Of a stretch of 64,000 nucleotides of DNA, positions 8,378 to 16,537 are shown in pieces. Below the pieces are notes generated by a model. That model did no database searches. It was not told where the DNA came from and saw nothing but the letters and a program-made list of their open reading frames with translations. A program made the translations under genes and the position numbers. Each line of letters opens with the position of its first letter. The stretch's first letter is position 1. This stretch comes from Candidatus Thermokryptus mobilis (lineage in GTDB: Bacteria; Bacteroidota; Ignavibacteria; Kryptoniales; Kryptoniaceae), in contig NZ_FAOO01000007.1 of NCBI RefSeq assembly GCF_900070205.1, positions 20,195-84,194 on the forward strand. The letters run 5' to 3'.

Positions 8378-9220
8378 ATGGCATTCTCACAGGGCACGCG
8401 CATCAACACCAACATCGCAGCGATGAACGCCTACAACGCATTAAATGAAATCAATCGTGAGCTTGGCGTTCATCAGCTCAGGCTTGCCACAGGCAAGCGA
8501 GTAAATTCCGTCTCCGACGACCCATCGGGTTACACGATTGCAAAGAAATTGCAAGCAAGGTCAAGGGGTCTTGCCCAGGCGATAAACAATGTCGGAGACG
8601 CAAAGAATGTCCTTTCAATCGCAGAGGGAGGTCTGCAGAAGATCAATGACCTTCTCGTTTCAATCAAAGAGCAGGTGACAAGAGCTGTAAACGGTGGGTT
8701 GAGCGATGATGAATTGCAGGCTATTGCAACACAGATCAATGATTATATGTCCGAAATTGATGACATCGTAAAGCAGACGAAATTCAACGGTATGCAATTG
8801 CTCCGTGGAGCTGGCGGTGGCGATTGGGCAGCAGGAAGGGACTTCCAAGTCGGAAGCGACGCTGGCGATACCCTTACAGTTAAATTTGATATAACGGTTG
8901 ATAGCACGCTCGTTAAATCAAGTGCTGTAACGACATCCGATCTTGTTTCAAGCTTTATCACGACCGTTGACACTGCGATAAAGACGGTAACTGAACAACT
9001 TCAATATGTTGGTTCGCTTATCAATCGCCTTGATGTCAAGGAAGCAAATCTCATCGTTGGTATGACCAACACGGAAGCAGCAGCGAGCAGAATCTTTGAT
9101 GCTGATATTGCCAAAGAACAGGTTGAAGTTGCCAAACTTATGATACTACAGCAGACGGCAACAGCTCAGCTTGCACAAGCCAATGCTTCACCACAAGGTG
9201 TGCTTGCTTTGTTCAGATAA
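8378..9220 (+). CDS. fliC: Flagellin
   Basis: The protein is 280 residues and forms the flagellar filament after export by the flagellar type III system. The N-terminal D0/D1 region is classic: RINTNIAAMNAYNALNEIN and RLATGKRVNSVSDDPSGYTI, followed by GLAQAINNVGDAKNVLSIAE and FNGMQLL. The C-terminal D1/D0 region has AASRIFDADIAKEQVEVAKL and ends QANASPQGVLALFR. The central variable domain is very short (about residues 145-190), so it is a minimal flagellin close to the length of Bacillus Hag. The start is fixed by a perfect AAGGAGGT 8 nt upstream. A sigma-28 type promoter and a hairpin leader precede it, and a strong hairpin follows it. Neighbouring glycosyltransferases suggest that the filament is glycosylated. 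Confidence 0.96.
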   Translation: MAFSQGTRINTNIAAMNAYNALNEINRELGVHQLRLATGKRVNSVSDDPSGYTIAKKLQARSRGLAQAINNVGDAKNVLSIAEGGLQKINDLLVSIKEQVTRAVNGGLSDDELQAIATQINDYMSEIDDIVKQTKFNGMQLLRGAGGGDWAAGRDFQVGSDAGDTLTVKFDITVDSTLVKSSAVTTSDLVSSFITTVDTAIKTVTEQLQYVGSLINRLDVKEANLIVGMTNTEAAASRIFDADIAKEQVEVAKLMILQQTATAQLAQANASPQGVLALFR

Positions 9221-9258
9221 TTTATGATGACGCCAAGAAATAGATGAGCAGACTAAAA

Positions 9259-9293
9259 GGGGGTTGCCAATTTAGGCAACCCCCATTGTGTTT
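9259..9293 (+). terminator. Hairpin after flagellin, probable terminator
   Basis: A perfect 10-bp stem (GGGGGTTGCC at 9259-9268, GGCAACCCCC at 9275-9284) closes the loop AATTTA. The tail ATTGTGTTT is only partly T-rich, so termination may be incomplete and let some transcript reach fliS-fliD-flaG. The stem could also protect the abundant flagellin mRNA from 3' decay. Confidence 0.65.
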
Positions 9294-9312
9294 AAAAAAA
9301 TTTGATAGAAAA

Positions 9313-9612
9313 ATGAACAACAAAAATAATTACATAGAAACCGAAATCCTCAATCTCTCACCTATTGAACTCATACTCAAAATTTATGATGTCGCAATCG
9401 TAAGCTGTAGGAAAAAAGATGCTGAAAAAGCAAACAAAGCTATAACCGAACTTATAGCATCGCTTGACTTTGATTATAAAGAGATTTCAATTCCGCTTTT
9501 TAAGCTATATCAATATTGCCAGTATGAGATAAGGAAGGGGAATTTTGAAAATGCGCTTGAGATTTTGAAAGAGTTAAGAGAGACCTGGGCAAAAGCTTTC
9601 AATTTAAAGTGA
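9313..9612 (+). CDS. fliS: Flagellar export chaperone FliS
   Basis: The protein is 99 residues from the ATG at 9313. A longer frame opens at 9244 inside the flagellin terminator hairpin and is unlikely to be the true start. The small all-helical sequence fits FliS: LSPIELILKIYDVAIVSCRK at the N-terminus, where the family usually has the segment that begins the helical bundle, then a paired-helix pattern ending ALEILKELRETWAKAF. FliS binds the C-terminal D0 helix of flagellin in the cytoplasm and prevents early polymerisation before export. It lies between flagellin and fliD, in the order often seen for these genes, and fliD follows within 10 nt. It is somewhat shorter than the usual ~120-130 residues. 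Confidence 0.8.
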   Translation: MNNKNNYIETEILNLSPIELILKIYDVAIVSCRKKDAEKANKAITELIASLDFDYKEISIPLFKLYQYCQYEIRKGNFENALEILKELRETWAKAFNLK

Positions 9613-9622
9613 GGTGAATGAG

Positions 9623-11053
9623 ATGTCATTTTTCTTTAACACAAATAACAACATCAATCCGATTGACAATTTAATCCAGTTGTTCAGGCAATCAGAAACA
9701 GGTAAGCTTGTCAAGCCGATTGAGAGGCAAAAGGGGTTAATTCAAACGAAAAATTCAACGCTTTCGGATTTGAAGTTAAGGTTAAACACGCTTTATCAAG
9801 CTGTAAAAGATTTGTCTTTGACAGGTGTTGCTTCAAAGTTTCAAGTTAAAATTGCTGTCGTCTCAAACGCTGATGTCTTAAGCGCTACAGCTCAATCAAG
9901 CGCTACCTCTGCAAATCACACGATTTTCGTCCAACAGCTCGCAAAGGAAGATACAATACTCTCCTCAAGTTTTTCAAACAGTGGATTTGAAATTTTAAAT
10001 TCAACCGGAGAAGGTGCAAAAACGATAAATGTGACGGTCAATGGGATTTCAACTGATGTAAATATAACGATTTCGTCAGGGGATACAAATAATGTGATCT
10101 TAAATAAAATTGCAAGCGCGATAAACTCAACAGTTGGAGATGTTAGCGCGAGCGTTGTTAATCCAACTTCATCAACAGCGCGGCTTGTTATAAAAAGCAA
10201 AAACACAGGTAGTCAATATGCAATTTCTATGTCGGATGTCTACGGAAATTTACTCGCAAGCATCGGGCTTGACTCAAACACACTTTCAAATCGTATTTCT
10301 TCGACGGATACAAATGGTGGGTATCTTTACAGCGATGTGAATTTGCTTGACGCCCAAATAATCGTTGACGGTATCAACATAATAAGGGGCTCAAATAAAA
10401 TAAGCGATGTTATATCAGGTGTCACAATTGAACTAAGAAAAGCGCAAAGTCCTGGGGATACGTCTGTTTCTGTGACAGTTCAGACAGATGTTTCGCAAGT
10501 TAAGGGGGTTATTGAAAATTTTATAAAAGCGTATAATGACTTGATGAAATTTATAAATGAGAAGACAAAGACGACAGCGGAGGGAGTTAGAACTACTTTC
10601 AGCGGTGACAATATGCTTATGAAGTTAAAAATGGACTTGCGTTTGAGGGTAAGTTCAGCGGTTTCATCCGCAAATCCATCTTTTTTAAACGATATCGGGA
10701 TTAAAATTAACCCCGATGGGACGCTTGTTGTTTCTGACAGTTCAAAACTTGAGAGAATGATCGCTGAAGATGTGTCAAAGGTTGAGTTGCTTTTCAATTC
10801 AAGTGATGGAATAGCGGTTAAATTGAAGGACCTAATCAATCCATTTGTTCAAGTCGGTGGTGTGATTGATAAAAGAATTGATTTAGGAAAAGAACAAATA
10901 AAACGGCTTGATGAGAGGATAAAATCGTTAAACGATTTGATCGATCAGCGAGCTGAAAATTTGAGAAGACAATTCGCCCAGCTTCAATCGCTTTATTTCG
11001 CTTTCACAAGACAACAAACACTAATTCAACAAATGACATCAATCTTGCAATGA
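9623..11053 (+). CDS. fliD: Flagellar filament cap protein FliD (hook-associated protein 2)
   Basis: The protein is 476 residues from the ATG at 9623, with GAGGTG 6 nt upstream; a GTG at 9614 would add three residues. The N-terminal region (residues ~10-110) has the FliD pattern of heptads with LNTLYQAVKDLSL and VSNADVLSATAQSSATSANH, then IFVQQLAKEDTI. The middle holds the IgG-like domains, and the C-terminal coiled coil ends with RRQFAQLQSLYFAFTRQQTL and MTSIL, matching the family terminus. FliD caps the growing filament and guides flagellin insertion. Its stop codon overlaps the flaG start (ATGA). Confidence 0.93.
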   Translation: MSFFFNTNNNINPIDNLIQLFRQSETGKLVKPIERQKGLIQTKNSTLSDLKLRLNTLYQAVKDLSLTGVASKFQVKIAVVSNADVLSATAQSSATSANHTIFVQQLAKEDTILSSSFSNSGFEILNSTGEGAKTINVTVNGISTDVNITISSGDTNNVILNKIASAINSTVGDVSASVVNPTSSTARLVIKSKNTGSQYAISMSDVYGNLLASIGLDSNTLSNRISSTDTNGGYLYSDVNLLDAQIIVDGINIIRGSNKISDVISGVTIELRKAQSPGDTSVSVTVQTDVSQVKGVIENFIKAYNDLMKFINEKTKTTAEGVRTTFSGDNMLMKLKMDLRLRVSSAVSSANPSFLNDIGIKINPDGTLVVSDSSKLERMIAEDVSKVELLFNSSDGIAVKLKDLINPFVQVGGVIDKRIDLGKEQIKRLDERIKSLNDLIDQRAENLRRQFAQLQSLYFAFTRQQTLIQQMTSILQ

Positions 11054-11391
11054 TAGGTGATGTCAAGAACATAAACGCAACTAAACCTGTTCAAGTTGAA
11101 CAATACGATATTAGCTCCCAGAGTAGTGTAGATGTGCAAAGGGTTTCTCAAAGCGAAAGAGGTTTATCAACTGATGAGATTGAACAGATCGTAAGCGAGT
11201 TGAATAATTTCATCCAAATTTTCAACACGAAGATAGCGTTTGAAATTGATAAAGAGACAAGGAAAACCGTTTTAAAGATAATTGATGCGCAAAGCAATGA
11301 AATTATACGTCAAATACCACCGGAGGAACTCCTTGAGATTTCAAGAAGGATAAGCGAACTACTCGGTTTGATAATCAATGCCAAAGTTTGA
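11050..11391 (+). CDS. flaG: FlaG family protein
   Basis: The protein is 113 residues and starts within the fliD stop codon (ATGA overlap). The C-terminal ~70 residues carry the FlaG signature: an N-terminal helix, then LKIIDAQSNEIIRQIPPEEL, as in FlaG proteins of Bacillus and Campylobacter. FlaG is a small flagellar protein associated with filament length and is usually found next to fliD, as here. The N-terminal 40 residues are low in conserved features. The end overlaps the next gene by 14 bp, consistent with one operon. Confidence 0.88.
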   Translation: MIGDVKNINATKPVQVEQYDISSQSSVDVQRVSQSERGLSTDEIEQIVSELNNFIQIFNTKIAFEIDKETRKTVLKIIDAQSNEIIRQIPPEELLEISRRISELLGLIINAKV

Positions 11392-11743
11392 ATCAAATAG
11401 AGATTTGGTTCAGGCGATTTTTGACGGTTTGAGGGAGATTTTAAAAATGACACTTTTGATTCGGGAGCTTATCCTTAATGAGGAGTTTGAGGGTTTGCCT
11501 GAACTTCTTTTTCGCAGAGAGGAAAAAATTAATGATGTTGGCGAACTTTTAAAAGAGTTTGAAAATTCAAAGGGAAAAATCTTGAATTTTGATCGGGTAA
11601 AGGGGGAAATCATTGAACTGAGTGAACAGATATTAAAGATTGACAGTGAAAATGCCGATAATATAAAGGAGAAAATGAAGCAGATTTCAGAGGAGCTGAT
11701 AGAGCTCATTGAAAGGAAAAAATTACTAAGATATTTGAGGTGA
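11378..11743 (+). CDS. Helical protein, FliT/FlgN-like flagellar chaperone candidate
   Basis: The protein is 121 residues, almost wholly charged helices with leucine heptads (LREILKMTLLIRELILNEEF, SEQILKIDSE and KMKQISEELIELIERKKLLR). I do not recognise a signature motif. Its position between flaG and flgM, its length and its helical, acidic character fit a FliT- or FlgN-type export chaperone, which in other bacteria follows fliD/fliS or flgM. The start overlaps flaG by 14 bp. The coding sequence also contains a sigma-28 type promoter that reads toward flgM (11634-11661). Confidence 0.7.
   Translation: MPKFESNRDLVQAIFDGLREILKMTLLIRELILNEEFEGLPELLFRREEKINDVGELLKEFENSKGKILNFDRVKGEIIELSEQILKIDSENADNIKEKMKQISEELIELIERKKLLRYLR
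11634..11661 (+). promoter_or_regulatory. Internal sigma-28 type promoter for flgM
   Basis: TAAAGATT (11634-11641), 12 nt, GCCGATAA (11654-11661): the -10 half matches the sigma-28 consensus at 8 of 8 positions and the -35 half at 7 of 8. It lies inside the upstream coding sequence, 85 nt before the flgM start. Transcription from here would give flgM its own late-class promoter, as is known for Salmonella flgM. Confidence 0.65.
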
Positions 11744-11746
11744 AAA

Positions 11747-11998
11747 ATGAAAATCAACGGGATAAACGGCAAAATTTTGTTTCCCGAGGAGAGCTCGGGT
11801 AAAAAACCTGGCAAAGTAAGCGATAAAAAGGACAGGGTTGAAATTTCAAGCGAGGCGATTGAGATTTACAGGATGAAGCGTATGGAAAAAATTGAAGAGA
11901 TAAAAAGAAGAATTCAATCAGGTTATTATGATTCAAAAGAGGTTCTTGAAAAGGTTGTTGATGAAATATACAAACAGATAAAGTCGGAGTTGCGGTGA
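11747..11998 (+). CDS. flgM: Anti-sigma-28 factor FlgM
   Basis: The protein is 83 residues. The N-terminus (MKINGINGK) and the segment DRVEISSEAIEIYRMKRM, followed by a basic helix RVEEIK-like (KIEEIKRRIQSGYYDSKEVL), match FlgM. FlgM holds sigma-28 inactive until it is exported through the completed hook-basal body. The gene is the last of the flagellar block, 3 nt after the previous gene, and is followed by a strong terminator. Sigma-28 type promoters in the same block make the predicted feedback loop visible in the sequence. Confidence 0.88.
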   Translation: MKINGINGKILFPEESSGKKPGKVSDKKDRVEISSEAIEIYRMKRMEKIEEIKRRIQSGYYDSKEVLEKVVDEIYKQIKSELR

Positions 11999-12023
11999 CG
12001 CTGTAAGCACCTCCCCCCAAGAG

Positions 12024-12056
12024 AAGCCCCGGGTGGAATGTCCGGGGCTTTTTTGT
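12024..12056 (+). terminator. Rho-independent terminator of the flagellar block
   Basis: A 9-bp stem (AAGCCCCGG at 12024-12032, CCGGGGCTT at 12042-12050) with a nine-base loop is followed by TTTTG and further T residues. It separates the flagellar genes from the nuo promoter. Confidence 0.88.
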
Positions 12057-12077
12057 TTTGAAAACTTTAAAAAACCT

Positions 12078-12106
12078 TTGATTATTTTGGTTTAAATTTT
12101 TATATT
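12078..12106 (+). promoter_or_regulatory. Housekeeping promoter of the nuoJ operon
   Basis: TTGATT (12078-12083), 17 nt, TATATT (12101-12106). The transcript would start near 12113, about 37 nt before the nuoJ ATG. The element lies directly after the flagellar terminator. Confidence 0.7.
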
Positions 12107-12149
12107 TATCAACGACTATTTGAGTGTTCAAAAATAAAGCTTAAGCCAA

Positions 12150-12662
12150 ATGACATCACAAGCACTTATTTTTTTAACGCTTGCATTTGTCTCAATTGCA
12201 TCGGCAATTCTTATGATAACGAGGGCTAATCCAGTAAGAAGCGCAATTTTTCTCATCGTAAATTTCCTATCATTATCAATACTTTACCTTACGCTCAATG
12301 CCCAGTTTCTGGCTATAATTCAAGTTCTCGTTTATGCTGGGGCGATAATGGTTTTGTTCGTGTTCGTTATAATGCTTTTGAATTTGGAAGATGAAAAAAG
12401 ATTAGCTGATCGCCTTGACCTTAGAAGATTGTTCGCTTTTATACTTGTTTTGGTTGTATTTGCTGAGATAGCATATGGATTGTTCAAATCAACCAAAGGT
12501 AGATTTTTAAAGCCGGCGGAGAATTCAGTTGAGATAGGTAAGATTGAGTTCATTGGAGAGAAATTGTTCACAAGTTATATCCTTCCGTTTGAGATAACCT
12601 CCTTGATTTTAATTGTTGCTATTGTTGGTGCAATCGTCCTCGCTAAAAGAAGGTTTGAATGA
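12150..12662 (+). CDS. nuoJ: NADH-quinone oxidoreductase subunit J
   Basis: The protein is 170 residues with five predicted membrane helices. The family motif region NPVRSAIFLIVNFLSLSILY and the conserved third helix LAIIQVLVYAGAIMVLFVFV are intact; the latter forms the pi-bulge helix of complex I. NuoJ is part of the membrane arm and takes part in coupling quinone reduction to ion pumping. It is the first gene of a run nuoJ-K-L-M, antiporter, nuoN, and is preceded by a clear promoter. The genes for subunits A-F are outside the window, and G, H and I lie some 40 kb away on the other strand. Confidence 0.95.
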   Translation: MTSQALIFLTLAFVSIASAILMITRANPVRSAIFLIVNFLSLSILYLTLNAQFLAIIQVLVYAGAIMVLFVFVIMLLNLEDEKRLADRLDLRRLFAFILVLVVFAEIAYGLFKSTKGRFLKPAENSVEIGKIEFIGEKLFTSYILPFEITSLILIVAIVGAIVLAKRRFE

Positions 12663-12707
12663 GATGGATTGTAATGGTTTACAAAACAAAAAGGAGAAAG
12701 GGTTTAA

Positions 12708-13010
12708 ATGATCCCTCTTTCATGGTATTTGCTTTTAAGTTTGACTCTTTTCACCATTGGAGTGCTTGGGGTTTTGATAAGGAGGAATGCAATTGTGATT
12801 TTCATGTGTATTGAGCTTATGCTCAATTCAGTCAATCTGGCGCTTGTTGGTTTTTCAAGCTACATCGGAAACGAGATCGGTCAGATGCTTGTCTTTTTTG
12901 TTATGGTTGTAGCTGCTGCTGAGGTTTCTGTTGGGCTTGCGATTGTGATAGCAATTTTTAGAAATAGGTTGACAGTAAACATTGATGAGATCAATTTATT
13001 GAAATGGTAA
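12708..13010 (+). CDS. nuoK: NADH-quinone oxidoreductase subunit K
   Basis: The protein is 100 residues with three membrane helices, the standard NuoK size. The two buried glutamates needed for proton transfer are at the same numbers as in E. coli: Glu36 in [10 protein letters not shown] and Glu72 in [10 protein letters not shown] Shine-Dalgarno AAGGAG precedes the ATG by about 13 nt. The protein lies between NuoJ and the antiporter-like subunits in the membrane arm of complex I. Confidence 0.96.
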   Translation: MIPLSWYLLLSLTLFTIGVLGVLIRRNAIVIFMCIELMLNSVNLALVGFSSYIGNEIGQMLVFFVMVVAAAEVSVGLAIVIAIFRNRLTVNIDEINLLKW

Positions 13011-13032
13011 AGAAAAAAAGAGGCACCTGAAA

Positions 13033-14952
13033 ATGCATAAGTATATTGGTCTTGCACTCATATTTCCGTTAATTGGGTTCTTAATCAACGGCTTGTTAGG
13101 ATGGAAAATCAAGAAGGAAAAAATCATCGGTTGGATTGGAAGCTTAACGGTTGGAGCTTCATTTGTTGTGGCTTTATTAGTTTATCTTGAGCTTTTGAAT
13201 CTTCCATCGTATGAGAGGAGATTTATCGTTGAGTATTTTCCTTGGATTAAGGTTGGGTCATTTGAGGTTTCTTTTTCATATCTTGTTGATCCACTTTCAA
13301 TTTTGATGGTGCTTGTTGTAACGGGAGTTGGCTTTTTGATCCATGTTTATTCAATCGGTTATATGCACGGTGATAAGGGATTTGCGAGGTTTTTCGCATA
13401 CTTGAACTTGTTTATATTTATGATGTTGACGCTTGTGCTTGCCGATAATTATCTACTGATGTTTCTCGGATGGGAGGGGGTTGGTTTATGTTCTTATCTT
13501 TTGATCGGGTTTTGGTATGATAAACCATTTGAAAAAATGACCACAAGCGATGCTGGTAGAAAAGCGTTTATAGTAAACAGGGTTGGAGATTTTGGATTTT
13601 TGATCGGTTTGTTTTTGATGTATAAGTATTTTGGGAGTTTGAACTTCAACACTGTTTTTTCAATTGCCAATAAACTTAATGTTGGGGACACAACCATTTT
13701 TTGGATCACCTTGCTTTTATTTGTTGGGGCTACTGGTAAGTCCGCACAGATTCCATTATATGTGTGGCTTCCAGATGCTATGGCTGGACCAACGCCTGTG
13801 AGTGCGCTGATACACGCTGCGACAATGGTCACCGCCGGTGTTTATATGATCGCTAGGTCGTCCGTTCTTTATGCGCTTGCGCCGACGACGATGTTGATAG
13901 TTGCAATAATTGGAGCATTGACGGCTGTCTACGCAGCTTCAATGGGACTTGTTCAAAATGGGATAAAGAAAGTTCTGGCTTATTCAACCATAAGTCAGCT
14001 CGGTTATATGTTTCTTGCTATGGGTGTTGGAGCTTTTTCGGCTGGGATATTTCACTTGACAACGCATGCATTCTTTAAAGCACTTTTGTTCCTTGGAGCT
14101 GGAGCTGTGATGCATGCACTTAATAATGAAGAAGACATTCAAAAAATGGGTGGTCTAAAGGAGCATCTTCCAGTAACTTATAAAACATTTTTCATAGCTT
14201 CGCTTGCTATAGCTGGGATTCCACCGCTTTCTGGGTTTTTCAGTAAGGATGAGATTTTGTGGGGTGCGTATTCGCAGGGTTCTTTCTGGCTTTGGGTTCT
14301 TGGAGCAATTGGTGCTTTTATGACCGCTTTTTATATGTTCCGACTCGTTGCTTTAGTTTTTGAAACATCCCCGAGGCATTCCGTCAAGCACCCGCACGAG
14401 GCACCGAAAGTTATGACAATCCCACTTTTAATCCTTGCTTTCTTTAGCGTTGTCTCAGGGTTTGCTGGCGTTCCTGAATCTTTTGGTGTGAGCAATTTGA
14501 TTCATCATTGGCTTGAACCTGTATTTGAAGATGCAAATGCGAAAATCATACTTGAGGCATCTCATTCAATCTCAACTGAATTTATTTTAATGGCTGTATC
14601 AGTATTGATAAGCATTGGCGGAATTTTACTTGCGAGGTATTTATACCTTCAAAGAATGGATTTTGTGCGTAGATTGACACAAACTTTTTCACCTATCTAC
14701 AAGTTGCTTTACAACAAGTATTATGTTGATGAAATTTACGATTTCATTGTGGTTAGACCGATCACTTGGGGAAGCGAGAAATTTTTGTGGCGTTTCTTTG
14801 ATGTTAAAGTTATAGACGGAGCAGTAAATGCAAGCGCAAGGTTGACAGCAATGTTGAGCTCTGTTATACGATTTTTCCAAAATGGCATCGTCCAATTTTA
14901 CGCCGTCGTCTTTGTGATCGGGATTTTGATAATTTTGTGGTTCATCCTTTAA
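13033..14952 (+). CDS. nuoL: NADH-quinone oxidoreductase subunit L
   Basis: The protein is 639 residues, full length for NuoL. It is the distal antiporter-like subunit of complex I, with about 16 membrane helices and the long amphipathic lateral helix at the C-terminus. Key elements are present: the conserved Glu in GWEGVGLCSYLLIGFWY, the lysine helix GATGKSAQIPLYVWLPDAM, and the broken helix with His in AGPTPVSALIHAATMVTAG. It lies 22 nt after nuoK and 19 nt before nuoM, in one operon. Confidence 0.96.
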   Translation: MHKYIGLALIFPLIGFLINGLLGWKIKKEKIIGWIGSLTVGASFVVALLVYLELLNLPSYERRFIVEYFPWIKVGSFEVSFSYLVDPLSILMVLVVTGVGFLIHVYSIGYMHGDKGFARFFAYLNLFIFMMLTLVLADNYLLMFLGWEGVGLCSYLLIGFWYDKPFEKMTTSDAGRKAFIVNRVGDFGFLIGLFLMYKYFGSLNFNTVFSIANKLNVGDTTIFWITLLLFVGATGKSAQIPLYVWLPDAMAGPTPVSALIHAATMVTAGVYMIARSSVLYALAPTTMLIVAIIGALTAVYAASMGLVQNGIKKVLAYSTISQLGYMFLAMGVGAFSAGIFHLTTHAFFKALLFLGAGAVMHALNNEEDIQKMGGLKEHLPVTYKTFFIASLAIAGIPPLSGFFSKDEILWGAYSQGSFWLWVLGAIGAFMTAFYMFRLVALVFETSPRHSVKHPHEAPKVMTIPLLILAFFSVVSGFAGVPESFGVSNLIHHWLEPVFEDANAKIILEASHSISTEFILMAVSVLISIGGILLARYLYLQRMDFVRRLTQTFSPIYKLLYNKYYVDEIYDFIVVRPITWGSEKFLWRFFDVKVIDGAVNASARLTAMLSSVIRFFQNGIVQFYAVVFVIGILIILWFIL

Positions 14953-14971
14953 AAATTAAAGATGATGAGAA

Positions 14972-16510
14972 ATGGAGTGGCTTCAGAAACATATCTTAAC
15001 AGCGATAATTTTTCTGCCTTCCATTGGCGCACTTGTAATTTCTTTGATTGATTCTGAAAGAAAAAATTTGCTTAAGTTTCTCGGGCTTCTTTTCAGCACT
15101 TTGACATTCATCCTTTCGGTTTATGTCTTTGTGAAATTTCAGTCAGAGAAAACGGGTTTTCAATTCGTTGAGGTTTATCCATGGATAAAAACACTTGACA
15201 TCTCTTACAGGGTTGGAATTGATGGCATCTCACTTTTACTTTTGGTTTTGACAACTTTTTTGACTCCCGTGGGACTTCTCGCAACTTGGGATTCGGTTGA
15301 AAGAAGGGTTAAAGGTTATGTCATTATGTTTTTATTGCTTGAGACGGGGATGAATGGGGTTTTTTGCGCACTTGATATGTTTCTTTTCTATGTCTTCTGG
15401 GAAGTGATGTTAATCCCGATGTATTTCATAATCGGAATTTGGGGTGGTGAGAATAGAATTTATGCTGCGGTTAAATTTGTAATTTACACAATGGTTGGAA
15501 GCTTGCTGATGCTTGTTGCTATAATTGCGCTTGGTAATTTCGCAGCTCAGATGAACGGTCAATTTACAGCAAACCTTGAAAAGCTTTATGAGATCGCCCC
15601 GAAAATTCCTTTGAAAGCGCAAGCTTTGATGTTCCTTGCTTTTACTTTAAGCTTCGCTATAAAAGTCCCTTTATTTCCATTTCATACCTGGCTTCCTGAT
15701 GCGCATGTTGAAGCACCAACCGCTGGAAGCGTAATTCTTGCGGGTGTGCTTTTGAAAATGGGAACTTACGGGATTTTGAGATTTTCAATCCCGCTTTTCC
15801 CAGATGCGACCTTCATATTTCTGCCGTATATTGCAGTGCTTGCTGTCGTTGGAATAATTTACGGTGCACTTGTTTCTTTTGTTCAACCAGATCTAAAAAA
15901 ACTTGTCGCTTACTCATCCGTCAGCCACCTTGGATTTGTCGTTCTTGGTTTAATGGGTTTGACGATTGAAAGCGTTCAAGGTGGGTTGATTCAAATGGTA
16001 AATCATGGGCTTTCAACTGGGGCACTTTTTATGCTTGTTGGGATGATTTATGATAGAAGACATACACGCATGATTGAGGAATTTGGTGGTTTAGCGCGCA
16101 TTATGCCAGTTTATGCGACATTTTTTATGATAGTTGCCCTTTCTTCACTTGGTCTTCCGGGTTTGAATGGATTTGTCGGAGAATTTTTGATACTTCTTGG
16201 CTCGTTTAAGTCAAAGTTTCTCGGGACTTCGGCTTATGCTGTATTTGCCGGGCTTGGAGTTATACTCGCTGCGGTCTATCTGCTTACAGCTTATCAACGC
16301 ATATTTTTCGGAAAGGTGACAAAAGCGGAAAATCAAAATTTGAAGGACTTAAATTTAAGAGAAATTATCTCACTTGCGCTTGTTCTCATTTTCATCGTTT
16401 GGATTGGGATTTATCCGAACACATTTTTGAGAAAATCGGAACCATCTGTTAAAAAAGTTGTTGAACAAATTGAAAAATATAGAGTTGGTGTTTTTAGAGC
16501 TCAGCGATGA
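14972..16510 (+). CDS. nuoM: NADH-quinone oxidoreductase subunit M
   Basis: The protein is 512 residues with about 14 membrane helices. The proton-channel residues are recognisable: Glu in VFWEVMLIPMYFIIG and Lys in FAIKVPLFPFHTWLPDAHVE, followed by APTAGSVILAGVLLKMGTYG. It is the middle antiporter-like pump module of complex I. It is followed after 27 nt by an NhaD-type antiporter gene instead of nuoN, which comes one gene later. Confidence 0.96.
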   Translation: MEWLQKHILTAIIFLPSIGALVISLIDSERKNLLKFLGLLFSTLTFILSVYVFVKFQSEKTGFQFVEVYPWIKTLDISYRVGIDGISLLLLVLTTFLTPVGLLATWDSVERRVKGYVIMFLLLETGMNGVFCALDMFLFYVFWEVMLIPMYFIIGIWGGENRIYAAVKFVIYTMVGSLLMLVAIIALGNFAAQMNGQFTANLEKLYEIAPKIPLKAQALMFLAFTLSFAIKVPLFPFHTWLPDAHVEAPTAGSVILAGVLLKMGTYGILRFSIPLFPDATFIFLPYIAVLAVVGIIYGALVSFVQPDLKKLVAYSSVSHLGFVVLGLMGLTIESVQGGLIQMVNHGLSTGALFMLVGMIYDRRHTRMIEEFGGLARIMPVYATFFMIVALSSLGLPGLNGFVGEFLILLGSFKSKFLGTSAYAVFAGLGVILAAVYLLTAYQRIFFGKVTKAENQNLKDLNLREIISLALVLIFIVWIGIYPNTFLRKSEPSVKKVVEQIEKYRVGVFRAQR

Positions 16511-16537
16511 AACTTGAAACAAAACGAGGAAGAAGAA

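Noticed and set aside
13441-13448. GCCGATAA inside nuoL
   Set aside because: It is a coding sequence in a conserved stretch, with no -35 partner and no gene start downstream.
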